Counted from the first letter of the stretch, positions 49,485 to 58,472 are shown. The stretch: 64,000 nucleotides of DNA from Brevundimonas bullata (GCF_014207965.1 NZ_JACHLM010000003.1:310001-374000), one strand, 5' to 3'. The notes: generated from the letters alone by a model not told the origin. Translations and numbers: made by a program.

Positions 49485-51545
49485 TTGATCAACCGACCTG
49501 GCCCGAAATCAGTCCCTCAATCTCTGCGTGCAGCCGTGATTTCCGGCTGGAGTCTGGTGAAGGACAGGGCGGACCGGCTCAAGACGTATGTGGTGGCCGA
49601 AGACCCTGTCTGGCTGGCGTTTCGACATCCAGGAAGGCCGGAGGCCGTGGCGGTGGGGATAACCCTGGCCCTGGCGTTGGGTTGTCTGTTGTTCCTGGTT
49701 CTGTTCGACTGGAACTGGCTGCGCGGACCGATCAGCCGCGCAGCGTCCGCCTCGACCGGCCGCGAGGTCCTGCTGAACGGCGATCTGGATGTCAGGCTGT
49801 TCAGCTGGACCCCGTCGGCCACGGTGCGCAGGCTCAGTATCGGCGGCCCCGCATGGGCGCGCGGTCGGAATACGGCCGAGGTCGAACAGCTGGACGTCTC
49901 GGTTCGGCTGCGTCGGCTGTTCCTGGGCCAGGTGGAGGTGTCATCCCTGACCATGACGCGCCCGACGGTTCATCTGATCGTGGACGCGCAAGGCCGGCGC
50001 AGCTGGGACCTGAAACCGGATCGACCCGACGACGGTCGCGGGGCGAAGCTGCCGGTCATCCAGCGTCTGGTCATCAAGGACGGCCGCCTGACGCTGGACG
50101 AGCAGCGACGGGGCATGAAGCTCGACGCCATGCTCGCCGCGCGCGAAGCGCGGTCTCCCGAGGACGGCGAAAGCGGTTTCCAGCTTGACGGCAAGGGGAC
50201 GATGAACGGCGCGCCGCTAAGCCTTAGGGTCACGGGCGGCCCCTTCGTCAATATCCGCCGAGACCGGCCCTACGCCTTCACCGCCGATCTGGCAGGGGCC
50301 GGGTCGAGACTGAAGGCAGAGGGCGCCGTCACCCGGCCCTTCGACCTTGGGCGTTTCAACGCCGTGCTGGAGCTGGAAGGACGGGACCTGGCCGACCTCT
50401 ATCTGCTGACGGGCATCACCACGCCGAACACGCCGCCCTACAGATTGAGCGGCCGCCTCAGCCGCGACGGCGCCCTGTTCCGCTTCGCCGATTTCAGCGG
50501 ACGGGTCGGATCGTCAGACCTGTCGGGAACGCTGGAGGTGAACAAGATGGGCGCACGCCGCCGGGTTGATGCGGAACTGGTCTCTCGCTCGCTCGACATT
50601 GATGATCTCGCGGCCGTCCTCGGCGCCCGGCCAAGGGTCACGAGCGGCGGGACGGTCGCCAGCTCTGGCGCCCCCGGCAAACTCCTGCCCGATGCGCCGC
50701 TGCGCACCGAAAGGCTTCGCGCCATGGACGGGTCCCTGTCCTATCGCGCCGCTTCGGTGAAGGCCAACACCCTCGACATCCGGCAAGTCCGGCTCGGCGC
50801 CGACCTGAAGGACGGGATACTCAAGCTCAACCCGGTGTCCTTCACCTTCAATCGCGGCGAGCTCAACGGGACAGCGCGGATCGACGCCCGCAGGAGCACG
50901 CCTTACAGCGCCGTCGATTTCCGCTTGAGCGGGTATACGCTGGAATCGATCATCCCCGCACGAGGGGGCGCCCCGACGGTGACGGGCCGCGCCCTGGGTC
51001 GGGCGAAGCTTGAAGGTCCAGGGGCCTCCATCCATGATCTGGCGGCCAACTCCAGGGGAACCATAAGCTTGGTCGTGCCCCAGGGGCGGATGCGATCAGC
51101 CTTCGCCGAACTGCTGGGCATCAATGTCGGCGTCGGCTTGCGCAAGCTGCTGTCCGGCGATCAGTCCACATCCGGCATCCGCTGCGCCGTGGCGGATTTC
51201 ACAGTCGCCGGCGGCGTGGCGACCTCGCGCACCCTTGTGATTGATACAGACGTGGTCCTCGCCCAGGGATCGGGCACCATCGACCTGGGGGCCGAGACGA
51301 TGAACCTCAGGATCGACGGCGAGACCAAGAAGCCTCGCCTGCTGCGGGTCTGGGCCCCGATCACGGTCAAGGGCCCGCTCGTCTCCCCGAGCCTTGGCGT
51401 GGACGTTTCGGCCGTGGCGACCCAGGGCGGGATCGTCGGCGCCCTGGCGACCCTGGTCAATCCGGTCGCCGCGCTGCTGGGCTTCATCGACCCGGGACTG
51501 GCGGAAGACGCCGACTGCGGCGCCCTGATCGCCGGCGCCCGCTAG
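49485..51545 (+). CDS. AsmA family protein
   Basis: A 686-residue envelope protein of the AsmA-like group, long beta-groove proteins anchored in the inner membrane that are implicated in moving phospholipids to the outer membrane. One N-terminal membrane helix (about 65-85: VGITLALALGCLLFLVLFDW), then an all-beta periplasmic part with NGDLDVRLFSWTPSATVRRL and the conserved C-terminal domain (LGEIN-like GINVGVGLRKLL, RCAVADFTVAGGVATSRTLV, DLGAETMNLRIDGETKKPRL). It starts at a TTG (49485) with GGAGG 6 bp upstream; no ATG fits as well. Confidence 0.9.
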   Translation: MINRPGPKSVPQSLRAAVISGWSLVKDRADRLKTYVVAEDPVWLAFRHPGRPEAVAVGITLALALGCLLFLVLFDWNWLRGPISRAASASTGREVLLNGDLDVRLFSWTPSATVRRLSIGGPAWARGRNTAEVEQLDVSVRLRRLFLGQVEVSSLTMTRPTVHLIVDAQGRRSWDLKPDRPDDGRGAKLPVIQRLVIKDGRLTLDEQRRGMKLDAMLAAREARSPEDGESGFQLDGKGTMNGAPLSLRVTGGPFVNIRRDRPYAFTADLAGAGSRLKAEGAVTRPFDLGRFNAVLELEGRDLADLYLLTGITTPNTPPYRLSGRLSRDGALFRFADFSGRVGSSDLSGTLEVNKMGARRRVDAELVSRSLDIDDLAAVLGARPRVTSGGTVASSGAPGKLLPDAPLRTERLRAMDGSLSYRAASVKANTLDIRQVRLGADLKDGILKLNPVSFTFNRGELNGTARIDARRSTPYSAVDFRLSGYTLESIIPARGGAPTVTGRALGRAKLEGPGASIHDLAANSRGTISLVVPQGRMRSAFAELLGINVGVGLRKLLSGDQSTSGIRCAVADFTVAGGVATSRTLVIDTDVVLAQGSGTIDLGAETMNLRIDGETKKPRLLRVWAPITVKGPLVSPSLGVDVSAVATQGGIVGALATLVNPVAALLGFIDPGLAEDADCGALIAGAR

Positions 51546-51665
51546 GCCGACTTGCCTTGCCCGTCGCCTGCACCCGGTTGGGACGGCCAGGCTCTGGTCG
51601 CCGGGAACGCAACCTCGCCCAGCGTGCTTTGCTCGCCAGGGCAGCAACTCCGGAAGAGCACAAAC

Positions 51666-52607
51666 GTGGCCGCAGAACTGAATGCTCGACGTGATGTCGT
51701 CATCATCGGCGCCGGCCCGGCTGGCCTTGCCGCAGCCCTTTATCTGGCGCGATATTGTCGGGACATTCTGGTGCTGCACGACGGCAAGAGCCGTGCGCTA
51801 AGGATTCCCCTAACCCACAACGCGCCGGGGTTTCCGGACGGCATTCGCGGACCAGAGCTGATCGCGCGGATGACACGCCATGCCGTCCAGTACGGCGCCG
51901 CCGTAGAGGAGGCGGAGGTGATCATGATCGACGCTGTCGCCGACGGATTTCGCCTCCGTCTCAAAGACGGCTCTACGCGAACGAGCCGCGCGGTCATCCT
52001 CGCCACAGGCATAGAGCTCAATCAGGTCGATCTGCCGCACGCCGTCCATGAGGAAGCGATCCGAGCGGGCGTGCTGCGTTATTGCCCTGTGTGCGACGGT
52101 TATGAGCATCTGGGCATGCGGATCGGCGTGGTCGGTTGCGACAGCAACGGCGCCGCCGAAGCCCTCTTCCTGCGGCAATACTCCGACGACGTCACCCTGA
52201 TGCCGCTCAGCCATCCCGAACTCTCCCCCGCCCAGGTGCAGGAGTTGGCTGCATCTGGCGTCAGCGTGGAAAAGGGCGCCCTGCTCGCTCTGGAACCGGG
52301 TGCGGACCGCATCGGCGTGCGGCTTGAAGGGCGCGCGTCTCTGGAGTTCGACGTCATCTATCCGGCCCTGGGGTGTCGGCCGCGGTCAGTTCTGGCGGAG
52401 CAGCTCGGCATCGGTCTGACCGGAGCCGGTTGCGTGTCGGCTGCCTGCGTCGCCGATAGCGGCGTTCCCGGCGTCTTCGCCGCCGGAGATGTGGTGGAAG
52501 GTCTGGATCAGATCAGCGTCGCCATGGGTCACGGCGCCATAGCGGCGACAAAGGCTCACAACTGGCTGCGTGAGCAAGATCAAGACACGCTGCAGGCTAA
52601 AGCCTAG
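51666..52607 (+). CDS. Thioredoxin-reductase-like NAD(P)/FAD oxidoreductase
   Basis: A 313-residue flavoprotein. FAD site VVIIGAGPAGLAAALYLARY (about 11-30), dithiol centre YCPVCDGYE (Cys-x-x-Cys, about 140-148), second dinucleotide fold IGVVGCDSNGAAEALFL and the C-terminal GVFAAGDVVEGLDQISVAMG. Compared with classical TrxB (CATCDG), the redox pair is CPVC, and the NADPH motif GxGxxA is altered to GCDSNG, so the electron donor or partner may differ. GTG start at 51666 with GGAAG upstream. No thioredoxin gene nearby. Confidence 0.92.
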   Translation: MAAELNARRDVVIIGAGPAGLAAALYLARYCRDILVLHDGKSRALRIPLTHNAPGFPDGIRGPELIARMTRHAVQYGAAVEEAEVIMIDAVADGFRLRLKDGSTRTSRAVILATGIELNQVDLPHAVHEEAIRAGVLRYCPVCDGYEHLGMRIGVVGCDSNGAAEALFLRQYSDDVTLMPLSHPELSPAQVQELAASGVSVEKGALLALEPGADRIGVRLEGRASLEFDVIYPALGCRPRSVLAEQLGIGLTGAGCVSAACVADSGVPGVFAAGDVVEGLDQISVAMGHGAIAATKAHNWLREQDQDTLQAKA

Positions 52608-52683
52608 AGCCCCAAGACTCCCGTCCAATGCCGAGCGATGCGCGCGACGCCGTCAGAGTGATGCGCAACCTTCTGAACTCAGA

Positions 52684-52708
52684 GGAACAGCGGCTCAACG
52701 GGCACGTT
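52684..52708 (+). promoter_or_regulatory. EcfG-type promoter of the SemiSWEET gene
   Basis: GGAAC (52684-52688), 16-bp spacer, CGTT (52705-52708): an exact fit to the EcfG consensus. The start codon follows 8 bp after the -10 element, so the transcript would be leaderless. Confidence 0.55.
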
Positions 52709-52716
52709 GCGGCGTC

Positions 52717-53004
52717 ATGAGCGAACTCGTTGCGAATATCGTGGGCTCGGCGGCGGCCGTCTGCTCCATCACCAGTTTTGCGCCTCAAGGCATAAAGATC
52801 TGGAAGGAGAAAGACGCCTCGGCTGTCAGCTTGAAGACCTACGCCCTGACGGTCATCTGCTTCATCCTGTGGGTGGTCTACGGCGTCATGACTGAGGCGT
52901 GGCCCGTCACGATCGCGAACGCCTGCGCCCTGGCGATGGCGTCCGGCGTTCTGTTCATGAAGTGGCGCTTCCGGGACGACGCTGCGAAGGCCGCCCATTC
53001 CTGA
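52717..53004 (+). CDS. SemiSWEET (MtN3/saliva family) sugar transporter
   Basis: A 95-residue triple-helix protein of the SemiSWEET family; two copies pair to form a sugar uniporter in the inner membrane. Family marks: VGSAAAVCSITSFAPQGIKI (helix 1 with the proline of the PQ motif), KDASAVSLKTYALTVICFIL and WVVYGVMTEAWPVTIANACA with the Asn that contacts the sugar. Complete. Sugar unknown. A perfect EcfG-type promoter directly precedes it, which suggests use under stress, for example trehalose or sucrose movement. Confidence 0.92.
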   Translation: MSELVANIVGSAAAVCSITSFAPQGIKIWKEKDASAVSLKTYALTVICFILWVVYGVMTEAWPVTIANACALAMASGVLFMKWRFRDDAAKAAHS

Positions 53005-53522
53005 GCCACCCGTGCAGGTGAACACGCCCGACCGCGACGAAGACCTCAACCCGCTCCTGCCGGCATGGATGGCTAACCCCAGCCCGTCCTTGGGCCTCGA
53101 AAGGCCGCCAGATTCAGCACGGCGTTATGATCGGATACGCAGGCGGCCAGATGCCTCGCCATGACTTCACGTGTGACCAGATAGGCCAAGATTCCCTCGT
53201 ACGGCTCCCCGCCTCTACGAGCAAAACTCCAGAAAGGCCTGCCGTCTTGCGAATGCCTGTATTTGGGCCCGTGGCTGCGCGCCGACGGTTCTTGTGGAAC
53301 ACTGGGGCGCGGGCTCCTGACACGCGGACTAGCAGGCGTCGCGCGCTTTGGCGACGACGCCTGCCCGCCGAAGGATGGAGCGCATCACTGCCCCTTTCCC
53401 TCAAATGGTTCATCCGCCAAGGGGTTCCATGCGTCAGGCAGAGGCAGCCGACCGGGCCTCGCCGAACCGCTGCCTTAAAAATGGGCCATCTTTCAAAGGG
53501 CGCCGCCTGAACCTTCATGCCT
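53005..53522. other. Intergenic region with possible minus-strand gene relic
   Basis: 518 bp between convergent genes. A minus-strand frame without start codon ends at 53073 and reads KYRHSQDGRPFWSFARRGGE, PYEGILAYLVTREVMARHLA and DHNAVLNLAAF; composition and wording are protein-like, but it is closed upstream by a TGA and has no ATG/GTG at a sensible place. It may be the 3' part of a broken gene. Plus-strand frames look random. Confidence 0.35.
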
Positions 53523-54695
53523 TCAAGGCTTGAGGACCACCTTGGTCCACTCATTGGGGTTGTCGTGGAAATTCTTGTAGGCCGTTGCGGCCTCCTCGAG
53601 CGGCAGGCGATGACTAATCAGGTCCGTGGTGTCGATCTGGCCGTCCATCACAAGCTCCAACAGTGTGGGCAGGTATTTCTGCACGTGGGTCTGGCCGGTT
53701 TTCAGGGTGAGCCCCTTCTGCATGAAGGCGCCGATCGGCAGCTTGTCGCCGATCCCGCCATAAACACCGGGCATGGAAATACGCCCCCCCTTGCGACAGG
53801 CCATGATGGCCTCGCGCAGGACATGCTGGCGGTCCGTCCCCAGTTTCGTCTCCTGCTTGACGGCGTCGATGATGTTATCCGGAGCGAAACCGTGCGCCTC
53901 CATGCCCACCGCGTCGATACAGGCGTCGGGGCCGATGCCTGCCGTCATCTCCTTGAGAGCTTCAAGCACCTTGACCTCATGATAGTTGAGCACCTCGGCG
54001 CCGTTCTGTTTCGCCAGGGCGAGACGGCGCGGATGGTGGTCGATGGCGATCACCCGCCCCGCCCCCATGTGGATGGCGCTCTTGATCGTGAAAAGGCCGA
54101 CCGGGCCGCAGCCCCAGACCACCACGGTGTCGCCGGGCTGGATCCCGGCGTTTTCCGCCGCCATCCAGCCGGTGGGGAAGATGTCGGAAAGGAAGAGCAC
54201 CCGCTCGTCTTCGATGCCGTCGGGCACGACGATGGGACCGAAGTCCGAATAGGGAATGCGGGCATACTCGGCCTGCCCGCCTGCGTAACCGCCGGTCAGG
54301 TGCGAATAGCCGAACAGGCCCGCTGCCGGGTAGCCGTAGGCGACCTCGGAGGCGTCGGACTTGTCGGCAGGATTGGAGTTGTCGCAGGCTGAATACTGCT
54401 CCTTGCCGCAGAAGAAGCACTGGCCGCAGGCGATGACGAAGGGCACCACCACCTTCTGCCCCACCCGCAGGCTGGTGTTTCCGCGCCCCACTTCCACCAC
54501 CTCGCCCATGAACTCATGGCCGAGAATGTCGCCCCGGTGCATGCCGGGGATGACGCTGTCATAGAGGTGGAGGTCCGAGCCGCAGATGGCGGTGGCGGTG
54601 ATTTTGATTATGGCGTCTCGGGGATTGACGATCTCGGGGTCGGGGACCGTGTCCACCCGAACATCGTGTTTGCCGTGCCAGGTCAGTGCGCGCAT
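53523..54695 (-). CDS. Zinc-dependent alcohol dehydrogenase (formaldehyde-DH-like)
   Basis: A 390-residue medium-chain dehydrogenase of the group near glutathione-independent formaldehyde dehydrogenase. Catalytic zinc: [10 protein letters not shown] (about 37-46) and GHEFMGEV (about 59-66). Structural zinc: [15 protein letters not shown] (about 90-104). NAD-binding: [20 protein letters not shown]. The insertion around residues 105-135 ([20 protein letters not shown]) is typical of this group. Substrate not predictable. It lies 18 bp downstream of the SRPBCC gene, same strand, so probably co-transcribed. Confidence 0.95.
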   Translation of the reverse strand: MRALTWHGKHDVRVDTVPDPEIVNPRDAIIKITATAICGSDLHLYDSVIPGMHRGDILGHEFMGEVVEVGRGNTSLRVGQKVVVPFVIACGQCFFCGKEQYSACDNSNPADKSDASEVAYGYPAAGLFGYSHLTGGYAGGQAEYARIPYSDFGPIVVPDGIEDERVLFLSDIFPTGWMAAENAGIQPGDTVVVWGCGPVGLFTIKSAIHMGAGRVIAIDHHPRRLALAKQNGAEVLNYHEVKVLEALKEMTAGIGPDACIDAVGMEAHGFAPDNIIDAVKQETKLGTDRQHVLREAIMACRKGGRISMPGVYGGIGDKLPIGAFMQKGLTLKTGQTHVQKYLPTLLELVMDGQIDTTDLISHRLPLEEAATAYKNFHDNPNEWTKVVLKP

Positions 54696-54713
54696 GGAAT
54701 TCGTCCTTGATGA

Positions 54714-55262
54714 TCAGCCGCGGGGCGCGGCGACGGGAGCCTGGGAGGTGGAAACCTCTCCTGTCTCCATCAGCTGTTTGAAGCGGCGAAGTTCACGTCT
54801 GGCCTGAATGCGCGGCTCGCGCTGCATCACCTTGGCCACGAGCTTGCCCACGGCGCCGGCAGGCGGGTCATAGCTGATCATGACGCGCACCTCGGTTCCG
54901 CGGCCGAAAGCGTTGTCACGGAACTCGACCCAGCCTTCGTGATCGATGTCCGCTGATTCAGTGGAGCGCCAGGCGATCTTCTCGCCCGGGCGATCCTCGA
55001 TAATCTCGGTCTCCAGCTGAACCTCGAAGCCGCCGGGCCCGGCTATGATCCAAACGCGTCCGTCGCCGCTGACCGATCGTACATTGGCCATGAAGAGGGG
55101 GAGATTCCGGAACTCGCGCCAGAAGCCGTAGAGCTCGGACCGGGGCCGGTTGATCATGACGGCCTGGATGGATGAGGATGAATGGTCCCCGTTGTGAACG
55201 TCGTTGTCCAGGAATCCCGTCGACGCCATCTCGGCGTCAGTGCTTGTCTGCTGCGTCCGCAT
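54714..55262 (-). CDS. SRPBCC family protein (polyketide cyclase/dehydrase-like)
   Basis: A 182-residue START-like ligand-binding protein. Typical stretches: MINRPRSELYGFWREFRNLP, LFMANVRSVSGDGRVWIIAG, PGEKIAWRSTESADIDHEGW and VRVMISYDPPAGAVGKLVAK. Such proteins often accompany zinc alcohol dehydrogenases in alphaproteobacterial stress loci, as here. Ligand unknown. A run of ten C (ten G on the plus strand, 55292-55301) lies 30-40 bp before the start codon. Confidence 0.9.
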   Translation of the reverse strand: MRTQQTSTDAEMASTGFLDNDVHNGDHSSSSIQAVMINRPRSELYGFWREFRNLPLFMANVRSVSGDGRVWIIAGPGGFEVQLETEIIEDRPGEKIAWRSTESADIDHEGWVEFRDNAFGRGTEVRVMISYDPPAGAVGKLVAKVMQREPRIQARRELRRFKQLMETGEVSTSQAPVAAPRG

Positions 55263-55309
55263 TGGCTCTCTCCGATTGGCTGGGGGGGGGGCGCGGGCGC
55301 CTCAGCCGA

Positions 55310-55768
55310 TTACAGTTTCTCGCTCGCCCGCTTCAGGTCCCCGGCGAGCTTGGCGCGGGTCTTGTCGAACCGCGCCTTCTCTTGCGATGCCTGCGCCTCG
55401 AGCCGCCCGGTCTCGGCGCGAAGGGCCTCCGTGCTGGCGGCGTAGGCTTGCTCCAGCGCCTCCAGTTCGTCAGCGAGGCGCTGGGCCCGACGTTTCTCGG
55501 CGGCGGTCGGCCCCTTACGCGCCTTCACTCGCGCCGTTCGGGGTCCGGTCTTGCCGATGTCGATCGCCAGCCCCCTCTCGACGACCTCCCCTGATCGCGC
55601 CCGGGCCGCCTCCGCGTCCTCGGATTCAGGGGCTTCCTTGGCGAGGCCTGAAGCGAAGATGTCCTGCTGGATGCCCCAGGCGGCAAGGGCCTTTGGCCTA
55701 GAGGAGGCCGCCACCGTGAAACGATGAAAGCCGTCCGACCATTCAAAGACCTTCAGCCTGGGGGCCAT
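55310..55768 (-). CDS. Hypothetical protein with C-terminal coiled coil
   Basis: A 152-residue protein: an N-terminal beta-like domain (LKVFEWSDGFHRFTVAASSR then KALAAWGIQQDIFASGLAKE) and from about residue 75 a long charged helix (KRRAQRLADELEALEQAYAA, EALRAETGRLEAQASQEKAR) predicted to form a coiled coil. The N-terminal part resembles a small conserved domain of unknown function in alphaproteobacteria. Starts 1 bp after the stop of the DUF4142 gene, so in one operon with it. Confidence 0.77.
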   Translation of the reverse strand: MAPRLKVFEWSDGFHRFTVAASSRPKALAAWGIQQDIFASGLAKEAPESEDAEAARARSGEVVERGLAIDIGKTGPRTARVKARKGPTAAEKRRAQRLADELEALEQAYAASTEALRAETGRLEAQASQEKARFDKTRAKLAGDLKRASEKL

Positions 55769-55769
55769 G

Positions 55770-56366
55770 CTACTCGCCGGAAATCGCCTTCTGGATTTCC
55801 TCGGCCTTCTGCAGATGGGCCTCGATCTTGGGCAGGACCGTGCGCGCATGCGTCGCCAGGGCGGGCGCCTCCGCGTTGTCCGAGAAGCCCCGGTGCAGGG
55901 TTACGGCCTCCTGGTGAGCCGCGACCTGCTGATCGATGTAGACTTTGTCGAAATCGGCGGCGCCGGCGTCCCTCAGGTTGTCCAGCAGTCCCTTGCGGCG
56001 CTGATCGAGTTCCGCAGGCGCCGTCACGTTCGGGGCCGCTGTGGAGGCGGCAGTCTTGAACGCGGCGCTCGCGGCGGTGTGATCCGTCTTGATCATCTGA
56101 GCCAAAGCCTTGACGTCAGCGCGGCTGGCCCGCTCCAGAGCAATATCCGCGGCCTGGATTTCATACATGTCCCCCATGGCTGCGGCCGGCACATAGGCGC
56201 TGACCAGGTTTCCTCCCATTGTGGCGGCCGAGGTCTGGCCCACCGGCGCTGACACCGCATCCTGAGCCTTGTTCACAGCTTCATTCCCGTCCCGGGGGCT
56301 GCAGGCGGACAATAGGGCGGCGGCCGCAGCGGCGGCGACAAAGGTCGAGGCGTGGCGCATGGTCAT
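55770..56366 (-). CDS. DUF4142 lipoprotein
   Basis: A 198-residue probable lipoprotein: lipobox AALLSACS near residue 20-24, then a ferritin-like helical DUF4142 domain (AAMGDMYEIQAADIALERAS, DVKALAQMIKTDHTAASAAF, QRRKGLLDNLRDAGAADFDK, YIDQQVAAHQEAVTLHRGFS, THARTVLPKIEAHLQKAEEI). The family is periplasmic and stress-associated, with unknown activity. AGGAG precedes the start; ATG at 56366 or 56360 are both possible. Confidence 0.88.
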   Translation of the reverse strand: MTMRHASTFVAAAAAAALLSACSPRDGNEAVNKAQDAVSAPVGQTSAATMGGNLVSAYVPAAAMGDMYEIQAADIALERASRADVKALAQMIKTDHTAASAAFKTAASTAAPNVTAPAELDQRRKGLLDNLRDAGAADFDKVYIDQQVAAHQEAVTLHRGFSDNAEAPALATHARTVLPKIEAHLQKAEEIQKAISGE

Positions 56367-56769
56367 CAGCTCCTGATTGATGTGAAGAACAAAGCGCCTC
56401 CGACGCCATCGGGTTTCCTTCAAAAGGGGGCGGGCGCGGCATTGAGGCCATCGGGCCCCCCCACGACGGGCGGGCGGGCTCACTGTCCGCAAGCCGACAC
56501 AAGATTCGCGTCTCCGGCGCCGTTTGGGTCGCTCCGGCCAAACACGGGCAATCTCGGCTCGCCGAGAGCGTAATGAGACACCATCGCTCGCTCCGCGTTC
56601 CGCTCGCGCGGAGACCAGGCTCTTGCTCTCTCAGAGCTCGCAACCAGGACGAAGCTCGGCGAGGAAGCCCCTTGGTCACGTCCATCATCATGCGCGCTGC
56701 CGCCTTGGCCCCCACCGGAGCATTAGGCGATCCTCCTCCTTGGTATGGAAGGCGCTTGCAGGCTGACGA
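56367..56769. other. Intergenic region, no gene seen
   Basis: 403 bp between the DUF4142 start and the DUF72 stop. Frames on both strands are short and Arg/Ser-rich. The likely promoter for the DUF4142 operon lies at the left end (GGAAAC around 56410, minus strand). Nothing else recognised. Confidence 0.4.
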
Positions 56770-57495
56770 CTAGGCGACGTCCGTCATCTGCGCGAGCGCA
56801 AGCGCGTCAGCGGCCGCCTCTCCCATGGCGGTGTTATCGAAGATGACCCAGCGGTCGCTATCGCTCGAATCCCATGCCAGCACCTTGTCGCGGATGGTCT
56901 CGAGCCGGTCGCGACCATAGGCTGACCGATACATGGCCGGACTGCCGTGAAGACGGAAATAGACGCACCCGTCGCCGCCAGGCAGGGCCGCGCCTGGCGC
57001 GGGCTCCGGGTCCGCCGCGACGCGCGCGGCCCCGTGGTGAGCGAGCAGACTATCTGCTTCTTCCGTAAACCAGGATGCGTGCCGGGGCTCGAGGACGATC
57101 TGCGCTTCGAGGCGAGCCCGAAAAGCGTCCAGAAAGGCCGCCGTCCTGGCGTTGTTGAAGAGAAGGCTGGGCGGCGTCTGCGCGAGGATCGGACCCAGTC
57201 GGTCGCCCAGACTCGCCAGATCGCAGGCTAGTTCCGCGAGCAGGTCGTCGCAGTTCTCCAGCTTCCGAAGGTGAGTGATATCGCGCGGAGCCTTAACCGA
57301 GAAGCGAAAATCCGGCGGCGTCGCGGCGGCCCAGCGCGCGAACGTGGATGGGCGATGGCGGCGGTAGAAGGTTGAGTTTATTTCGACGGCGCCGAGGCGC
57401 GCGGCGTAGCGCTCCAGCCCACTGCCCGTGACAGGAAACCGGTCTCTCACCTCAGCCGGAATGGCCCAGCCTGCTGTGCCGATCCGGATCTTCAT
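56770..57495 (-). CDS. DUF72 domain-containing protein (second copy type)
   Basis: A 241-residue DUF72 protein: IRIGTAGWAIPAEVRDRFPV, VEINSTFYRRHRPSTFARWA, FRFSVKAPRDITHLRKLENC, LGDRLGPILAQTPPSLLFN, VLEPRHASWF, YFRLHGSPAMYRSAYG and WVIFDNTAMGEAAADAL. It is the shorter, commoner YecE branch and only distantly related to the DUF72 gene at 7474, so the two are not recent duplicates. Function of the family unknown; this branch often sits among stress genes. Confidence 0.92.
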   Translation of the reverse strand: MKIRIGTAGWAIPAEVRDRFPVTGSGLERYAARLGAVEINSTFYRRHRPSTFARWAAATPPDFRFSVKAPRDITHLRKLENCDDLLAELACDLASLGDRLGPILAQTPPSLLFNNARTAAFLDAFRARLEAQIVLEPRHASWFTEEADSLLAHHGAARVAADPEPAPGAALPGGDGCVYFRLHGSPAMYRSAYGRDRLETIRDKVLAWDSSDSDRWVIFDNTAMGEAAADALALAQMTDVA

Positions 57496-57541
57496 TCTCC
57501 CCGGCCCAAGAGGTTCGGGGCCGGACGACAGACCTCCTGGA

Positions 57542-57790
57542 TCACGAGGCGTCGCGACGTGCCGCCATGCCCGGCGTCGTCGGCGCGAGTTCCTCAGCCT
57601 GGGTCTTAGGCGGGGGACCGTCAGTCTTCTGGAGACCATCGTCGGGCGTCTGGCGGATCGAGAGTATGGATTCTCCGCTTTTCAACAGGGGCGCGGCGGC
57701 GTCCACGGCCTGGGCATCTGTCGGGGACGGCACCCTCAATCTCCGTTCGGCGCCAAGGGCGTCGGCGACGACGATCTCGTAGAATTTCAT
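57542..57790 (-). CDS. Small hypothetical protein
   Basis: An 82-residue protein beginning MKFYEIVVADALGAERRLRV, with a beta-alpha-beta look up to about residue 48 (PTDAQAVDAAAPLLKSGESI) and a disordered Pro/Thr-rich tail. No family recognised. A near-consensus EcfG promoter lies 64 bp upstream. Separate from the DUF72 gene, with a GC-rich inverted repeat (57500-57523) between them. Confidence 0.73.
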   Translation of the reverse strand: MKFYEIVVADALGAERRLRVPSPTDAQAVDAAAPLLKSGESILSIRQTPDDGLQKTDGPPPKTQAEELAPTTPGMAARRDAS

Positions 57791-57853
57791 ATCAGCCCTC
57801 ATCTGGTTCGGACATGATCCCTCGTCGGATCCAGCGCCCTGACTGTCTGGGTT

Positions 57854-57878
57854 AGCGCGCCGCTCGCCTACCCGTTCC
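57854..57878 (-). promoter_or_regulatory. EcfG-like promoter
   Basis: Minus strand GGAAC (57874-57878), 16-bp spacer, CGCT (57854-57857). One mismatch to the consensus -10 CGTT. Directs the small gene 57542-57790. Confidence 0.45.
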
Positions 57879-57980
57879 GCCCGCATTTCGGCAGGAGCGG
57901 ATCTCAGTCATCGGGAACAGACGACGCCTTCCGAGACTTGAAACCCATGCCGCCGTCTCTGCTCGAAGGACCGACCTGGC

Positions 57981-58175
57981 ATGAAACCTGCCGACAAGCC
58001 CCCTGTAATGCGCGACCCTCAACGTCTGCTGCGCTTCGCGGGACTGCTCCTCCTCCTGCTTGGTGTCGTCTACCTCGGCACGGCTCTGACGGGCTTTTTA
58101 AGAAATCAGGAGAAACGACCCGATCCGAGAATGACGGGCGCGGAGGCTCCGCTTGAGCGCGCCGGAGGCGCTTGA
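57981..58175 (+). CDS. Small single-span membrane protein
   Basis: A 64-residue protein with one strong membrane helix (LLRFAGLLLLLLGVVYLGTA, about 16-35) and a polar C-terminal half. Base use is normal. No family recognised. The region upstream has GGAAC at 57911 without a clear -10. Confidence 0.6.
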   Translation: MKPADKPPVMRDPQRLLRFAGLLLLLLGVVYLGTALTGFLRNQEKRPDPRMTGAEAPLERAGGA

Positions 58176-58216
58176 CCGTCAACTGACGCACGCCTTGGGT
58201 CGTGTATCAGTCTAAA

Positions 58217-58241
58217 GGAACGTGGTGCGCGCAATCTAGTT
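58217..58241 (+). promoter_or_regulatory. EcfG-like promoter
   Basis: GGAAC (58217-58221), 16-bp spacer, AGTT (58238-58241). One mismatch to CGTT. Forty bp upstream of the small gene at 58281. Confidence 0.42.
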
Positions 58242-58280
58242 ACCGGCTCCCTGTTGAACATCAAGGAGACGGATAATTCG

Positions 58281-58472
58281 ATGTGCGCGGATGGGGTTTA
58301 TGATCGCGACTTTTTCGCCGCCATGGCCGATCGCGGCTTCTACATCTTCACTTCCCGGCCGATCGTCAACGCAAAGCCGCAAGCCTGCGATGCGCTTTCA
58401 TCGGGCCCGGCTCTTTCGACAGCCGCCCCCTGCGCCGAGGCGAGCGCAGACGCTCAAGCCGAGGCGGCGTGA
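58281..58472 (+). CDS. Small hypothetical protein
   Basis: A 63-residue frame from the ATG at 58281, with AAGGAG 12 bp upstream and an EcfG-like promoter before that. N-terminal half MCADGVYDRDFFAAMADRGF is protein-like, the C-terminal third is Ala-rich. A TTG at 58254 would add nine residues. No family recognised. IS5-type insertion begins 62 bp after it. Confidence 0.5.
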   Translation: MCADGVYDRDFFAAMADRGFYIFTSRPIVNAKPQACDALSSGPALSTAAPCAEASADAQAEAA

